Assembly: GCF_050947335.1 (NCBI RefSeq)
Contig: NW_027473701.1
Coordinates: 106,565 to 170,564 of the forward strand
Reading direction: 5' to 3'
Length of the DNA: 64,000 bases
DNA from: Megachile rotundata
Lineage: Eukaryota > Arthropoda > Insecta > Hymenoptera > Megachilidae
Of the stretch, positions 12,795 through 26,638 are shown piece by piece. A model generated the notes under the pieces. It made no database searches. It saw nothing but the letters and a program-made list of their open reading frames with translations, and had not been told where the DNA came from. The stretch's first letter is position 1, and each line of letters starts with the position of its first letter. The translations under genes were made by a program, and so were the position numbers.

Positions 12795-13612
12795 TGATTG
12801 TGATGTATGATTGTAATTGTATGATTGTGATTGTATGCTTGCGATTGTATGATTGTGATTGTATGCTTGCGATTGTATGATTGTGATTGTATGATTGTAT
12901 TTGGGAGATTGTATTTGGGATATTGTAATTGTATGATTGCGATTGTATGATTGTGATTGTATGATTGTGATGTATGATTCTAATTGTATGGTTATGATTC
13001 TATGATTGTGATTGTATGATTGAGATTGTATGAGTGTGATTGTATGACTGTGATTGTATGATTGTGATTGTATGACTGTGATTGTATGATTGTGATTGTA
13101 TGATTGTGATTGTATGATTGTGAAAGTATGATTGTGATTGTATGATTGTGATTGTATGATTGTGATTGTATGAGTGTGATTGTCTGATTGTGGTTGTATG
13201 ATTGTGATTGTATGATTGTGATTGTATGATTGTGATTGTATGATTGTGATGGTATGATTGTGATTGTATGATTGCGATAGTATGATTGTGATTGTATGAT
13301 TGTGATTGTATGATTGTAATTGCATGATTATGATTGTATGATTGTGATTGTATGATTGCGATTGTATGATTGTGATTGTATTTTTGTGATTGTATGATTG
13401 TGATTGTATGATTGTGATTGTATGATTGTGATTGTATGATTGTGATTGTATGACTGTGATTGTATGATTGTGATTGTATGATTGCGATTGTATGATTGTG
13501 ATTGTATGATTGTGATTGTATGATTGTGATTGTATGATTGTATTTGGGAGATTGTATTTGGGAGATTGTAATTGTATGATTGCGATTGTATGATTGTGAT
13601 TGTATGATTGCG
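12795..13612. repeat. Beta entry block matching 48,950-49,767
   Basis: An 0.82-kb block with an exact offset of 36,155 at every marker checked: the TGTATGCTTGCGAT doublet from 12,835, TTCTAATTG at 12,978, TGCATGATTATG at 13,321 and GTATTTTTG near 13,377. The distant copy carries at least two T-to-G or A-to-G type changes. It ends near 13,612, where this copy continues with GATTGTATG and the distant one jumps to GACTGATTG. Confidence 0.85.
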
Positions 13613-13818
13613 ATTGTATGATTGTGATTGTATGATTGTGATGTATGATTGTAATTGTATGATTATGATTGTATGATTGTGATTGTATGATTGTGATTGT
13701 ATGATTGTGATTGTATGATTGTATTTGGGAGATTGTATTTGGGATATTGTAATTGTATGATTGCGATTGTATGATTGTGATTGTATGATTGTGATTGTAT
13801 GATTGTATTTGGGAGATT

Positions 13819-15344
13819 GTAAATTTGGGATATTGTAATTGTATGATTGCGATTGTATGATTGTGATTGTATGAGTGTGATGTATGATTGTAATTGTATG
13901 ATTATGATTGTATGATTGTGATTGTATGATTGTGATTGTATGATTGCGATTGACTGATTGTGGTTGTGCGATTGTGATTGCACGATTGTGATTGTACGAT
14001 TGTGATTGTAGGAATGTGATTGTATGATTATGATTGTATGATTGTGATTGCATGATTGTGATTGCATGATTGTGATTGCATGATTTTGAATGTATGATTG
14101 TGATTGTATGATTGTGATTGTATGATTGTGATTGTATGATTGTGATTGTATGATTGTGATTGTATGATTGTGATTGTCTGATTGTGATTGTATGATTGTG
14201 ATTGTATGATTGTGATTGTATGATTGTGAAAGTATGATTGTGATTGTATGATTGTGATTGTATGATTGTGATTGTATGATTGTGATTGTATGAGTGTGAT
14301 TGTGTGATTGTGGTTGTGCGATTGAGATTGTACGATTGTGATTGTACGATTGTGATTGTACGATTGTGATTGAATGATTGTGATTGTATGATTATGATTG
14401 TATGATTGTGATTGCATGATTGTGATTGTATGATTGTGATTGCATGATTTTGAATGTATGATTGTGATTGTATGATTGTGATTGTATGATTGTGATTGTA
14501 TGATTGTGATTGTATGATTGTGATTGTATGATTGTGATTGTATGATTGTGATTGTATGATTGTGATAGTATGATTGTGATTGTATGATTGTGATTGTATG
14601 ATTGTGATTAGATGATTGTGATTGTATGATTGTATTTGGGAGATTGTATTTGGGAGATTGTATTTGGGAGATTGTATTTCGGAGATTGTATTTGGGAGAT
14701 TGTAATTGTATGATTGCGGTTGTATGATTGTGGTTGTATGATTGTGATTGTATGATTGCGATTGTATGAATGCGATTGTATGATTGTGATTGCATAATTG
14801 TGATTGTATGATTGTGATTGTATGATTGTGATTGTATGATTGTGATCGTCTGATTGTGGTTGTATGATTGTGATTGTATGATTGCCATTGTATGATTGTG
14901 ATTGTATGACTGTGATTGTATGATTGTAATTGTATGATTATGATTGTATGATTGTGATTGTATGATTGTGATGGTATGATTGTGATTGTATGATTGCGAT
15001 TGTATGATTGTATTTGGGAGATTGTAGTTGGGAGATTGTATTTGGGAGATTGTATTTGGGAGATTGTAATTGTATGATTGCGATTGTATGATTGTGATTG
15101 TATGATTGTGATTGCATAATTGTGATTGTATGATTGTGATTGTATGATTGTATTTGCGAGATTGTATTTGGGATATTGTAATTGTATGATTGCGATTGTA
15201 TGATTGTAGTTGTATGATTGCGATTGTATGATTGTGATGTATGATTGTAATTGTATGATTATGATTGTATGATTGTGATTGTATGATTGTGATTGTATGA
15301 TTGTGATTGTATGATTGTGATTGTATGATTGTATTTGGGAGATT
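13819..15344. repeat. Beta1 HOR unit, copy 1 (1,526 bp)
   Basis: The unit is measured from one GTAAATTTGGG marker to the next. It contains GACTGATTG at 13,952, a TGCACG/TACG run, a TGTAGGAATG monomer, GAAAGTATG near 14,228, a TGTGTGATTGTGG / TGCGATTGAG pair, a GATTAGATG monomer near 14,607, a five-unit GGG block with one TTCGG, and GCCATTG at 14,884. It is the full-length form of the unit. Confidence 0.85.
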
Positions 15345-16563
15345 GTAAATTTGGGATATTGTAATTGTATGATTGCGATTGTATGATTGTGATTGTATGA
15401 GTGTGATGTATGATTGTAATTGTATGATTATGATTGTATGATTGTGATTGTATGATTGTGATTGTATGATTGCGATTGACTGATTGTGGTTGTGCGATTG
15501 TGATTGCACGATTGTGATTGTACGATTGTGATTGTAGGAATGTGATTGTATGATTATGATTGTATGATTGTGATTGCATGATTGTGATTGTATGATTGTG
15601 ATTGCATGATTTTGAATGTATGATTGTGATTGTATGATTGTGATTGTATGATTGTGATTGTATGATTGTGATTGTATGATTGTGATTGTATGATTGTGAT
15701 TGTCTGATTGTGATTGTATGATTGTGATTGTATGATTGTGATTGTATGATTGTGAAAGTATGATTGTGATTGTATGATTGTGATTGTATGATTGTGATTG
15801 TATGATTGTGATTGTATGAGTGTGATTGTGTGATTGTGGTTGTGCGATTGAGATTGTACGATTGTGATTGTACGATTGTGATTGTACGATTGTGATTGAA
15901 TGATTGTGATTGTATGATTATGATTGTATGATTGTGATTGCATGATTGTGATTGTATGATTGTGATTGCATGATTTTGAATGTATGATTGTGATTGTATG
16001 ATTGTGATTGTATGATTGTGATTGTATGATTGTGATTGTATGATTGTGATTGTATGATTGTGATTGTATGATTGTGATAGTATGATTGTGATTGTATGAT
16101 TGCCATTGTATGATTGTGATTGTATGACTGTGATTGTATGATTGTAATTGTATGATTATGATTGTATGATTGTGATTGTATGATTGTGATGGTATGATTG
16201 TGATTGTATGATTGCGATTGTATGATTGTATTTGGGAGATTGTAGTTGGGAGATTGTATTTGGGAGATTGTATTTGGGAGATTGTAATTGTATGATTGCG
16301 ATTGTATGATTGTGATTGTATGATTGTGATTGCATAATTGTGATTGTATGATTGTGATTGTATGATTGTATTTGCGAGATTGTATTTGGGATATTGTAAT
16401 TGTATGATTGCGATTGTATGATTGTAGTTGTATGATTGCGATTGTATGATTGTGATGTATGATTGTAATTGTATGATTATGAAAGGTATGATTGTGATTG
16501 TATGATTGTGATTGTATGATTGTGATTGTATGATTGTGATTGTATGATTGTATTTGGGAGATT
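15345..16563. repeat. Beta1 HOR unit, copy 2 (1,219 bp, internal deletion)
   Basis: Same order of markers as its neighbours, but GTAAATTT to GCCATTG is 757 bases instead of 1,065. The missing 308 bases are exactly 22 monomers. The gap lies between the GATAGTATG monomer near 16,078 and GCCATTG at 16,102, and removes the GATTAGATG monomer and the five-unit GGG block. Near 16,479 it also carries a private GATTATGAAAGG junction absent from the other copies. Confidence 0.85.
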
Positions 16564-18000
16564 GTAAATTTGGGATATTGTAATTGTATGATTGCGATTG
16601 TATGATTGTGATTGTATGAGTGTGATGTATGATTGTAATTGTATGATTATGATTGTATGATTGTGATTGTATGATTGTGATTGTATGATTGCGATTGACT
16701 GATTGTGGTTGTGCGATTGTGATTGCACGATTGTGATTGTACGATTGTGATTGTAGGAATGTGATTGTATGATTATGATTGTATGATTGTGATTGCATGA
16801 TTGTGATTGTATGATTGTGATTGCATGATTTTGAATGTATGATTGTGATTGTATGATTGTGATTGTATGATTGTGATTGTATGATTGTGATTGTATGATT
16901 GTGATTGTATGATTGTGATTGTATGATTGTGATTGTCTGATTGTGATTGTATGATTGTGATTGTATGATTGTGATTGTATGATTGTGAAAGTATGATTGT
17001 GATTGTATGATTGTGATTGTATGATTGTGATTGTATGATTGTGATTGTATGAGTGTGATTGTGTGATTGTGGTTGTGCGATTGAGACTGTACGATTGTGA
17101 TTGTACGATTGTGATTGTACGATTGTGATTGAATGATTGTGATTGTATGATTATGATTGTATGATTGTGATTGCATGATTGTGATTGTATGATTGTGATT
17201 GCATGATTTTGAATGTATGATTGTGATTGTATGATTGTGATTGTATGATTGTGATTGTATGATTGTGATTGTATGATTGTGATTGTATGATTGTGATTGT
17301 ATGATTGTGATAGTATGATTGTGATTGTATGATTGTGATTGTATGATTGTGATTAGATGATTGTGATTGTATGATTGTATTTGGGAGATTGTATTTGGGA
17401 GATTGTATTTGGGAGATTGTATTTCGGAGATTGTATTTGGGAGATTGTAATTGTATGATTGCGGTTGTATGATTGTGGTTGTATGATTGTGATTGTATGA
17501 TTGCGATTGTATGAATGCGATTGTATGATTGTGATTGCATAATTGTGATTGTATGATTGTGATTGTATGATTGTGATTGTATGATTGTGATCGTCTGATT
17601 GTGGTTGTATGATTGTGATTGTATGATTGCCATTGTATGATTGTGATTGTATGACTGTGATTGTATGATTGTAATTGTATGATTATGATTGTATGATTGT
17701 GATTGTATGATTGTGATGGTATGATTGTGATTGTATGATTGCGATTGTATGATTGTATTTGGGAGATTGTAGTTGGGAGATTGTATTTGGGAGATTGTAT
17801 TTGGGAGATTGTAATTGTATGATTGCGATTGTATGATTGTGATTGTATGATTGTGATTGCATAATTGTGATTGTATGATTGTGATTGTATGATTGTATTT
17901 GCGAGATTGTATTTGGGATATTGTAATTGTATGATTGCGATTGTATGATTGTAGTTGTATGATTGCGATTGTATGATTGTGATGTATGATTGTAATTGTA
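16564..18000. repeat. Beta1 HOR unit, copy 3, matching 49.77-51.1 kb
   Basis: GTAAATTT to GCCATTG is again 1,065 bases, as in copy 1. GACTGATTG is at 16,697 and GCCATTG at 17,629. From about 16.7 to 18.0 kb it matches 49,771-51,100 at offsets of 33,074 and then 33,088, one monomer apart, including the GATTAGATG, TTCGG, GATCGTCTG and TTTGCGAG variants. The end is set where the shared sequence gives way to R2-type variants. Confidence 0.8.
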
Positions 18001-21000
18001 TGATTATGATTGTATGATTGTGATTGTATGATTGTGATTGTATGATTGTGATTGTATGATTGTGATTGTATGGTTGTGATTGTGTGAGTGTGATTGCCTG
18101 ATTGTGGTTGTGCGATTGTGATTGTACGATTGTGAATGTACGATTGTGATTGTACGATTGTGATTGTATGAATATGATTGTATGATTGTGATTGCATGAT
18201 TGTGATTGTATGATTGTGATTGCATGATTTTGAATGTATGATTGTGATTGTATGATTGTGATTGTATGATTGTGATCGTATGATTGTGATTGTATGATTG
18301 TGATTGTATGGTTGTGAAAGTATGATTGTGATTGCATAATTGTGATTGTATGTTTGTGATTGTGTGAGTGTGATTGCCTGATTGTGGTTGTGCGATTGTG
18401 ATTGTACGATTGTGAATGTACGATTGTGATTGTACGATTGTGATTGTATGAATATGATTGTATGATTGTGATTGCATGATTTTGATTGTATGATTGTGAT
18501 GGCATGATTTTGAATGTATGATTGTGATTGTATGATTGTGATTGTATGATTGTGATCGTATGATTGTGATTGTATGATTGTGATTGTATGATTGTGATTG
18601 TATGATTGTGATGTATGATTGTGATTGTATGATTGTGATTGTATGATTGTGATTGTATGATTGTGGAAGTATGATTGTGATTGTGTGATTGTGATTGTAT
18701 GATTGTGATTGTATGATTGTGATTGTATGATTGTGATTGTATGAGTGTGAATGCCTGATTGTGGTTGTGCGATTGTGATTGTACGATTGTGAATGTACGA
18801 TTGTGATTGTATGATTGTGATTGTATGAATATGATTGTATGATTGTGATTGCATGGTTGTGATTGTATGATTGTGATTGCATGATTTTGAATGTATGATT
18901 GTGATTGTATGATTGTGATTGTATGATTGTGATTGTATGATTGTATTTGGGAGATTGTAGTTGGGAGATTGTATTTGGAAGATTGTATTTGGGAGATTGT
19001 ATTTGTATGATTGCGGTTGTATGATTGTGATTGTATGATTGCGATTGTATGATTGTGATTGTATGATTGTGATGTATGATTGTAATTGTATGATTATGAT
19101 TGTATGATTGTGATTGTATGATTGTGATGGTATGATTGTGATTGTATGATTGCGATTGTATGATTGTATTTGGGAGATTGTAGTTGGGAGATTGTATTTG
19201 GGAGATTGTAATTGTATGATTGCGATTGTATGATTGTGATTGTATGATTGTGATTGCATAATTGTGATTGTATGATTGTGAGTGTATGATTGTGATTGTC
19301 TGATTGTGGTTGTATGATTGTGATTGTATGATTGTGATTGTATGATTGTGATTGTATGATTGTATTTGGGAGATTGTAGTTGGGAGATTGTATTTGGAAG
19401 ATTGTATTTGGGAGATTGTATTTGTATGATTGCGGTTGTATGATTGTGATTGTATGATTGCGATTGTATGATTGTGATTGTATGATTGTGATTGCATAAT
19501 TGTGATTGTATGATTGTGATTGTATGATTGTGATTGTCTGATTGTGGTTGTATGATTGTGATTGTATGATTGTGATTGTATGATTGTGATTGTATGATTG
19601 TGATTGTATGATTGTATTTGGGAGATTGTATTTGGGATATTGTAATTGTATGATTGCGATTGTATGATTGTGATTGTATGATTGTGATGTATGATTGTAA
19701 TTGTATGATTATGATTGTATGATTGTGATTGTATGATTCTGATTGTATGATTGTGATTGCATGATTGTGATTGTATGATTGTGATTGCATGATTTTGAAT
19801 GTATGATTGTGATTGTATGATTGTGATTGTATGATTGTGATTGTATGATTGTGATTGTATGATTGTGATTGTCTGATTGTGGTTGTAAGATTGTGATTGT
19901 ATGATTGAGATTGTATGATTGTGATTGTATGATTGCGATTGTATGATTGTGATTGTATGATTGTGATTGCATGATTTTGAATGTATGATTGCGATTGTAT
20001 GATTGTGATTTTATGATTGTGATTGTATGATTGAGATTGTATGATTGTGATTGTATGCTGCGATTGTATGATTGTGATTGTATGATTGTGATTCTTTGAT
20101 TGTGATTGTATGATTGTGATTGTATGATTGTGATTGTATGATTGCGATTGTATGATTGTGATTGTATGATTGTGATTGTATGATTGTGATTGTATGATTG
20201 TATTTGGGAGATTGTAGTTGGGAGATTGTATTTGGGAGATTGTATTTGGGAGATTGTAATTGTATGATTGCGGTTGTATGATTGTGATTGTATGATTGCG
20301 ATTGTATGATTGTGATTGTATGATTGTGATGTATGATTGTAATTGTATGATTATGATTGTATGATTGTGATTGTATGATTGTGATGGTATGATTGTGATT
20401 GTATGATTGCGATTGTATGATTGTATTTGGGAGATTGTAGTTGGGAGATTGTATTTGGGAGATTGTATTTGGGAGATTGTAATTGTATGATTGCGATTGT
20501 ATGATTGTGATTGTATGATTGTGATTGTATGATTATGATTGTATTTTTGTGATTATATGATTGTGATTGTATGATTGTGATTGTATGATTGCGATTGTAT
20601 GAATGCGATTGTATGATTGTGATTGCATAATTGTGATTGTATGATTGTGATTGTATGATTGTGATTGTCTGATTGTGGTTTTATGATTGTGATTGTATGA
20701 TTGTGATTGTATGATTGTGATTGTATGATTGTGATTGTATGATTGTATTTGGGAGATTGTATTTGGGATATTGTAATTGTATGATTGCGATTGTATGATT
20801 GTGATTGTATGATTGTGATGTATGATTGTAATTGTATGATTATGATTGTATGATTGTGATTGTATGATTATGATTGTATGATTGTGATTGTATGATTGTG
20901 ATTGTATGATTGTGATTGTATGATTGTGACTGTATGGTTGTGAAAGTATGACTGTGATTGCATAATTGTGATTGTATGTTTGTGATTGTGTGAGTGTGAT

Positions 21001-22806
21001 TGCCTGATTGTGGTTGTGCGATTGTGATTGTACGATTGTGAATGTACGATTGTGATTGTACGATTGTGATTGTATGAATATGATTGTATGATTGTGATTG
21101 CATGATTGTGATTGTATGATTGTGATTGCATGATTTTGAATGTATGATTGTGATTGTATGATTGTGATTGTATGATTGTGATAGTATGATTGTGATTGTA
21201 TGATTGTGATTGTATGATTGTGATTGTATGATTGTGATGTATGATTGTGATTGTATGATTGTGATTGTATGATTGTGATTGTATGATTGTGATTGTATGA
21301 TTATGATTGTATTTTTGTGATTATATGATTGTGATTGTATGATTGTGATTGTATGATTGCGATTGTATGAATGCGATTGTATGATTGTGATTGCATAATT
21401 GTGATTGTATGATTGTGATTGTATGATTGTGATTGTCTGATTGTGGTTTTATGATTGTGATTGTATGATTGTGATTGTATGATTGTGATTGTATGATTGT
21501 GATTGTATGATTGTATTTGGGAGATTGTATTTGGGATATTGTAATTGTATGATTGCGATTGTATGATTGTGATTGTATGATTGTGATGTATGATTGTAAT
21601 TGTATGATTATGATTGTATGATTGTGATTGTATGATTATGATTGTATGATTGTGATTGTATGATTGTGATTGTATGATTGTGATTGTATGATTGTGATTG
21701 TATGATTGTGATTGTATGGTTGTGAAAGTATGATTGTGATTGCATAATTGTGATTGTATGTTTGTGATTGTGTGAGTGTGATTGCCTGATTGTGGTTGTG
21801 CGATTGTGATTGTACGATTGTGAATGTACGATTGTGATTGTACGATTGTGATTGTATGAATATGATTGTATGATTGTGATTGCATGATTGTGATTGTATG
21901 ATTGTGATTGCATGATTTTGAATGTATGATTGTGATTGTATGATTGTGATTGTATGATTGTGATCGTATGATTGTGATTGTATGATTGTGATTGTATGAT
22001 TGTGATTGTATGATTGTGATGTATGATTGTGATTGTATGATTGTGATTGTATGATTGTGATTGTATGATTGTGAAAGTATGATTGTGATTGTATGATTGT
22101 GGTTGTATGATTGTGATTGTATGATTGTGATTGTATGATTGCGATTGCATGATTGTGATTGTATGATTGTGATTGCATGATTTTGAATGTATGATTGTGA
22201 TTGTATGATTGTGATTGTATGATTGTGATTGTATGATTGTATTTGGGAGATTGTAGTTGGGAGATTGTATTTGGAAGATTGTATTTGGGAGATTGTATTT
22301 GTATGATTGCGGTTGTATGATTGTGATTGTATGATTGCGATTGTATGATTGTGATTGTATGATTGTGATGTATGATTGTAATTGTATGATTATGATTGTA
22401 TGATTGTGATTGTATGTTTGTGATGGTATGATTGTGATTGTATGATTGCGATTGTATGATTGTATTTGGGAGATTGTAGTTGGGAGATTGTATTTGGGAG
22501 ATTGTAGTTGGGAGATTGTATTTGGGAGATTGTATTTGGGAGATTGTAATTGTATGATTGCGATTGTATGATTGTGATTGCATGATTGTGATTGTATGAT
22601 TGTGATTGCATGATTTTGAATGTATGATTGTGATTGTATGGTTGTGATTGCATGATTGTGATTGTATGATTGTGATTGTATGATTGCGATTGTATGAATG
22701 CGATTGTATGATTGTGATTGCATAATTGTGGTTGTATGATTGTGATTGTATGATTGTGATTGTATGATTGTGATGTATGATTGTAATTGTATGATTGTGA
22801 TTGTAT
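18001..22806. repeat. Beta HOR, partial leading unit
   Basis: Colinear in pieces with the unit starting at 22,807: the GGCATGATTTTG variant at 18,501 and 24,062 is 5,561 apart, R2 blocks at 20,840 and 26,347 are 5,507 apart, and TTTGGAAG blocks at 22,271 and 27,854 are 5,583 apart. It carries several R2-type blocks, marker P at 20,058, and a local repeat of the GGG block with TTTGGAAG near 18,970 and 19,390. GTATTTTTG markers occur at about 20,541 and 21,308. Confidence 0.75.
20840..21131. repeat. R2 block, beta copy 1
   Basis: Same ordered series of rare monomers as at 329-590. It begins at TGATTATG and includes GGTTGTGAAAG, GCATAATTG, TGTTTGTGATTGTGTG, TGCCTG at 21,001 and a TACG run. A private TGACTG change follows the GAAAG junction. 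Confidence 0.8.
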
Positions 22807-24682
22807 GCTTGCGATTGTATGATTGTGATTGTATGCTTGCGATTGTATGATTGTGATTGTATGATTGTATTTGGGAGATTGTATTTGGGAGATTGTATTT
22901 GGGAGATTGTAATTGTATGATTGCGATTGTATGATTGTGATTGTATGATTGCGATTGTATGATTGTGATTGTATGATTGTGATTGTATGATTGTGATTGT
23001 ATGATTGTGATTGTATGATTGTGATTGTATGATTGTATATGGGAGATTGTAGTTGGGAGATTGTATTTGGGAGATTGTATTTGGGAGATTGTAATTGTAT
23101 GATTGCGGTTGTATGATTGCGATTGTATGATTGTATTTGGGAGATTGTAGTTGGGAGATTGTATTTGGGAGATTGTAATTGTATGATTGCGATTGTATGA
23201 TTGTGATTGTATGATTGCGATTGTATGATTGTGATTGTATGATTGTGATGTATGATTGTAATTGTATGATTATGATTGTATGATTGTGATTGTATGATTG
23301 TGATTGTATGATTGTGATTGTATGATTGCGATTGACTGATTGTGGTTGTGCGATTGTGATTGCACGATTGTGATTGTACGATTGTGATTGTAGGAATGTG
23401 ATTGTATGATTATGATTGTATGATTGTGATTGCATGATTGTGATTGTATGATTGTGATTGCATGATTTTGAATGTATGATTGTGATTGTATGATTGTGAT
23501 TGTATGATTGTGATTGTATGATTGTGATTGTATGATTGTGATTGTATGATTGTGATTGTCTGATTGTGATTGTATGATTGTGATTGTATGATTGTGATTG
23601 TATGATTGTGAAAGTATGATTGTGATTGTATGATTGTGATTGTACGATTGTGATTGTACGATTGTGATTGTACGATTGTGATTGTATGAATATGATTGTA
23701 TGATTGTGATTGCATGATTGTGATTGTATGATTGTGATTGCATGATTTTGAATGTATGATTGTGATTGTATGATTGTGATTGTATGATTGTGATCGTATG
23801 ATTGTGATTGTATGATTGTGATTGTATGATTGTGATTGTATGATTGTGATTGTATGATTGTGATTGTATGGTTGTGAAAGTATGATTGTGATTGCATAAT
23901 TGTGATTGTTACGTTTGTGATTGTGTGAGTGTGATTGCCTGATTGTGGTTGTGCGATTGTGATTGTACGATTGTGAATGTACGATTGTGATTGTACGATT
24001 GTGATTGTATGAATATGATTGTATGATTGTGATTGCATGATTTTGATTGTATGATTGTGATGGCATGATTTTGAATGTATGATTGTGATTGTATGATTGT
24101 GATTGTATGATTGTGATTGTATGATTGTGATCGTATGATTGTGATTGTATGATTGTGATTGTATGATTGTGATTGTATGATTGTGATGTATGATTGTGAT
24201 TGTATGATTGTGATTGTATGATTGTGATTGTATGATTGTGAAAGTATGATTGTGATTGTATGATTGTGATTGTATGATTGTGATTGTATGATTGTGATTG
24301 TATGATTGTGATTGTATGATTGTGATTGTATGAGTGTGAATGCCTGATTGTGGTTGTGCGATTGTGATTGTACGATTGTGAATGTACGATTGTGATTGTA
24401 TGATTGTGATTGTATGAATATGATTGTATGATTGTGATTGCATGGTTGTGATTGTATGATTGTGATTGCATGATTTTGAATGTATGATTGTGATTGTATG
24501 ATTGTGATTGTATGATTGTGATTGTATGATTGTATTTGGGAGATTGTAGTTGGGAGATTGTATTTGGAAGATTGTATTTGGGAGATTGTATTTGTATGAT
24601 TGCGGTTGTATGATTGTGATTGTATGATTGCGATTGTATGATTGTGATTGTATGATTGTGATGTATGATTGTAATTGTATGA

Positions 24683-25771
24683 TTATGATTGTATGATTGT
24701 GATTGTATGATTGTGATGGTATGATTGTGATTGTATGATTGCGATTGTATGATTGTATTTGGGAGATTGTAGTTGGGAGATTGTATTTGGGAGATTGTAA
24801 TTGTATGATTGCGATTGTATGATTGTGATTGTATGATTGTGATTGCATAATTGTGATTGTATGATTGTGATTGTATGATTGTGATTGTCTGATTGTGGTT
24901 GTATGATTGTGATTGTATGATTGTGATTGTATGATTGTGATTGTATGATTGTGATTGTATGATTGTGATTGTATGATTGTATTTGGGAGATTGTATTTGG
25001 GATATTGTAATTGTATGATTGCGATTGTATGATTGTGATTGTATGATTGTGATGTATGATTGTAATTGTATGATTATGATTGTATGATTGTGATTGTATG
25101 ATTCTGATTGTATGATTGTGATTGCATGATTGTGATTGTATGATTGTGATTGCATGATTTTGAATGTATGATTGTGATTGTATGATTGTGATTGCATGAT
25201 TGTGATTGCATGATTGTGATTGTATGATTGCGATTGTATGAATGCGATTGTATGATTGTGATTGCATAATTGTGATTGTATGATTGTGATTGTATGATTG
25301 TGATTGTATGATTGTGATTGTATGATTGTGATTGTATGATTGTGATTGTCTGATTGTGGTTGTATGATTGTGATTGTATGATTGAGATTGTATGATTGTG
25401 ATTGTATGATTGCGATTGTATGATTGTGATTGCATGATTGTGATTGTATGATTGTGATTGCATGATTTTGAATGTATGATTGTGATTGTATGGTTGTGAT
25501 TGCATGATTGTGATTGTATGATTGTGATTGTATGATTGCGATTGTATGAATGCGATTGTATGATTGTGATTGCATAATTGTGATTGTATGATTGTGATTG
25601 TATGATTGTGATTGTATGTTTGTGATTGTATGATTGTGATTGTATGATTGTGATTGTATGATTGTGATTGTCTGATTGTGGTTGTAAGATTGTGATTGTA
25701 TGATTGAGATTGTATGATTGTGATTGTATGATTGCGATTGTATGATTGTGATTGTATGATTGTGATTGCAT
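24683..25771. repeat. R1 module, copy 1 (1,089 bp)
   Basis: A 1,089-base module of fixed length. It runs from a GATTATG monomer through GATGGTATG, a three-unit GGG block, GCATAATTG, TCTGATTGTGG, a GGG/GGGATAT pair, two rounds of GCATGATTGTG / GCATGATTTTG / GAATGCGATTG, and TGTAAGATTG, to a final GCATG monomer. The same length recurs at 29,552, 35,925, 41,541 and 58,052. Private to this copy: a TGCATG for TGTATG near 25,207 and a TGTTTGTG near 25,618. Confidence 0.8.
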
Positions 25772-26346
25772 GATTTTGAATGTATGATTGCGATTGTATG
25801 ATTGTGATTTTATGATTGTGATTGTATGATTGTAATTGTATGATTATGATTGTATGATTGTGATTGTATGATTGTGATGGTATGATTGTGATTGTATGAT
25901 TGCGATTGTATGATTGTATTTGGGAGATTGTAGTTGGGAGATTGTATTTGGGAGATTGTATTTGGGAGATTGTAATTGTATGATTGCGATTGTATGATTG
26001 TGATTGTATGATTGTGATTGTATGATTGTGATTGTATGATTATGATTGTATTTTTGTGATTATATGATTGTGATTGTATGATTGTGATTGTATGATTGCG
26101 ATTGTATGAATGCGATTGTATGATTGTGATTGCATAATTGTGATTGTATGATTGTGATTGTATGATTGTGATTGTCTGATTGTGGTTTTATGATTGTGAT
26201 TGTATGATTGTGATTGTATGATTGTGATTGTATGATTGTGATTGTATGATTGTATTTGGGAGATTGTATTTGGGATATTGTAATTGTATGATTGCGATTG
26301 TATGATTGTGATTGTATGATTGTGATGTATGATTGTAATTGTATGA

Positions 26347-26638
26347 TTATGATTGTATGATTGTGATTGTATGATTATGATTGTATGATTGTGATTGTAT
26401 GATTGTGATTGTATGATTGTGATTGTATGATTGTGATTGTATGGTTGTGAAAGTATGATTGTGATTGCATAATTGTGATTGTATGTTTGTGATTGTGTGA
26501 GTGTGATTGCCTGATTGTGGTTGTGCGATTGTGATTGTACGATTGTGAATGTACGATTGTGATTGTACGATTGTGATTGTATGAATATGATTGTATGATT
26601 GTGATTGCATGATTGTGATTGTATGATTGTGATTGCAT
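26347..26638. repeat. R2 block, beta copy 2
   Basis: Copy of 20,840-21,131 at an offset of 5,507 and of equal length. It has TGATTGTG where copy 1 has TGACTGTG after the GAAAG junction. Confidence 0.8.
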
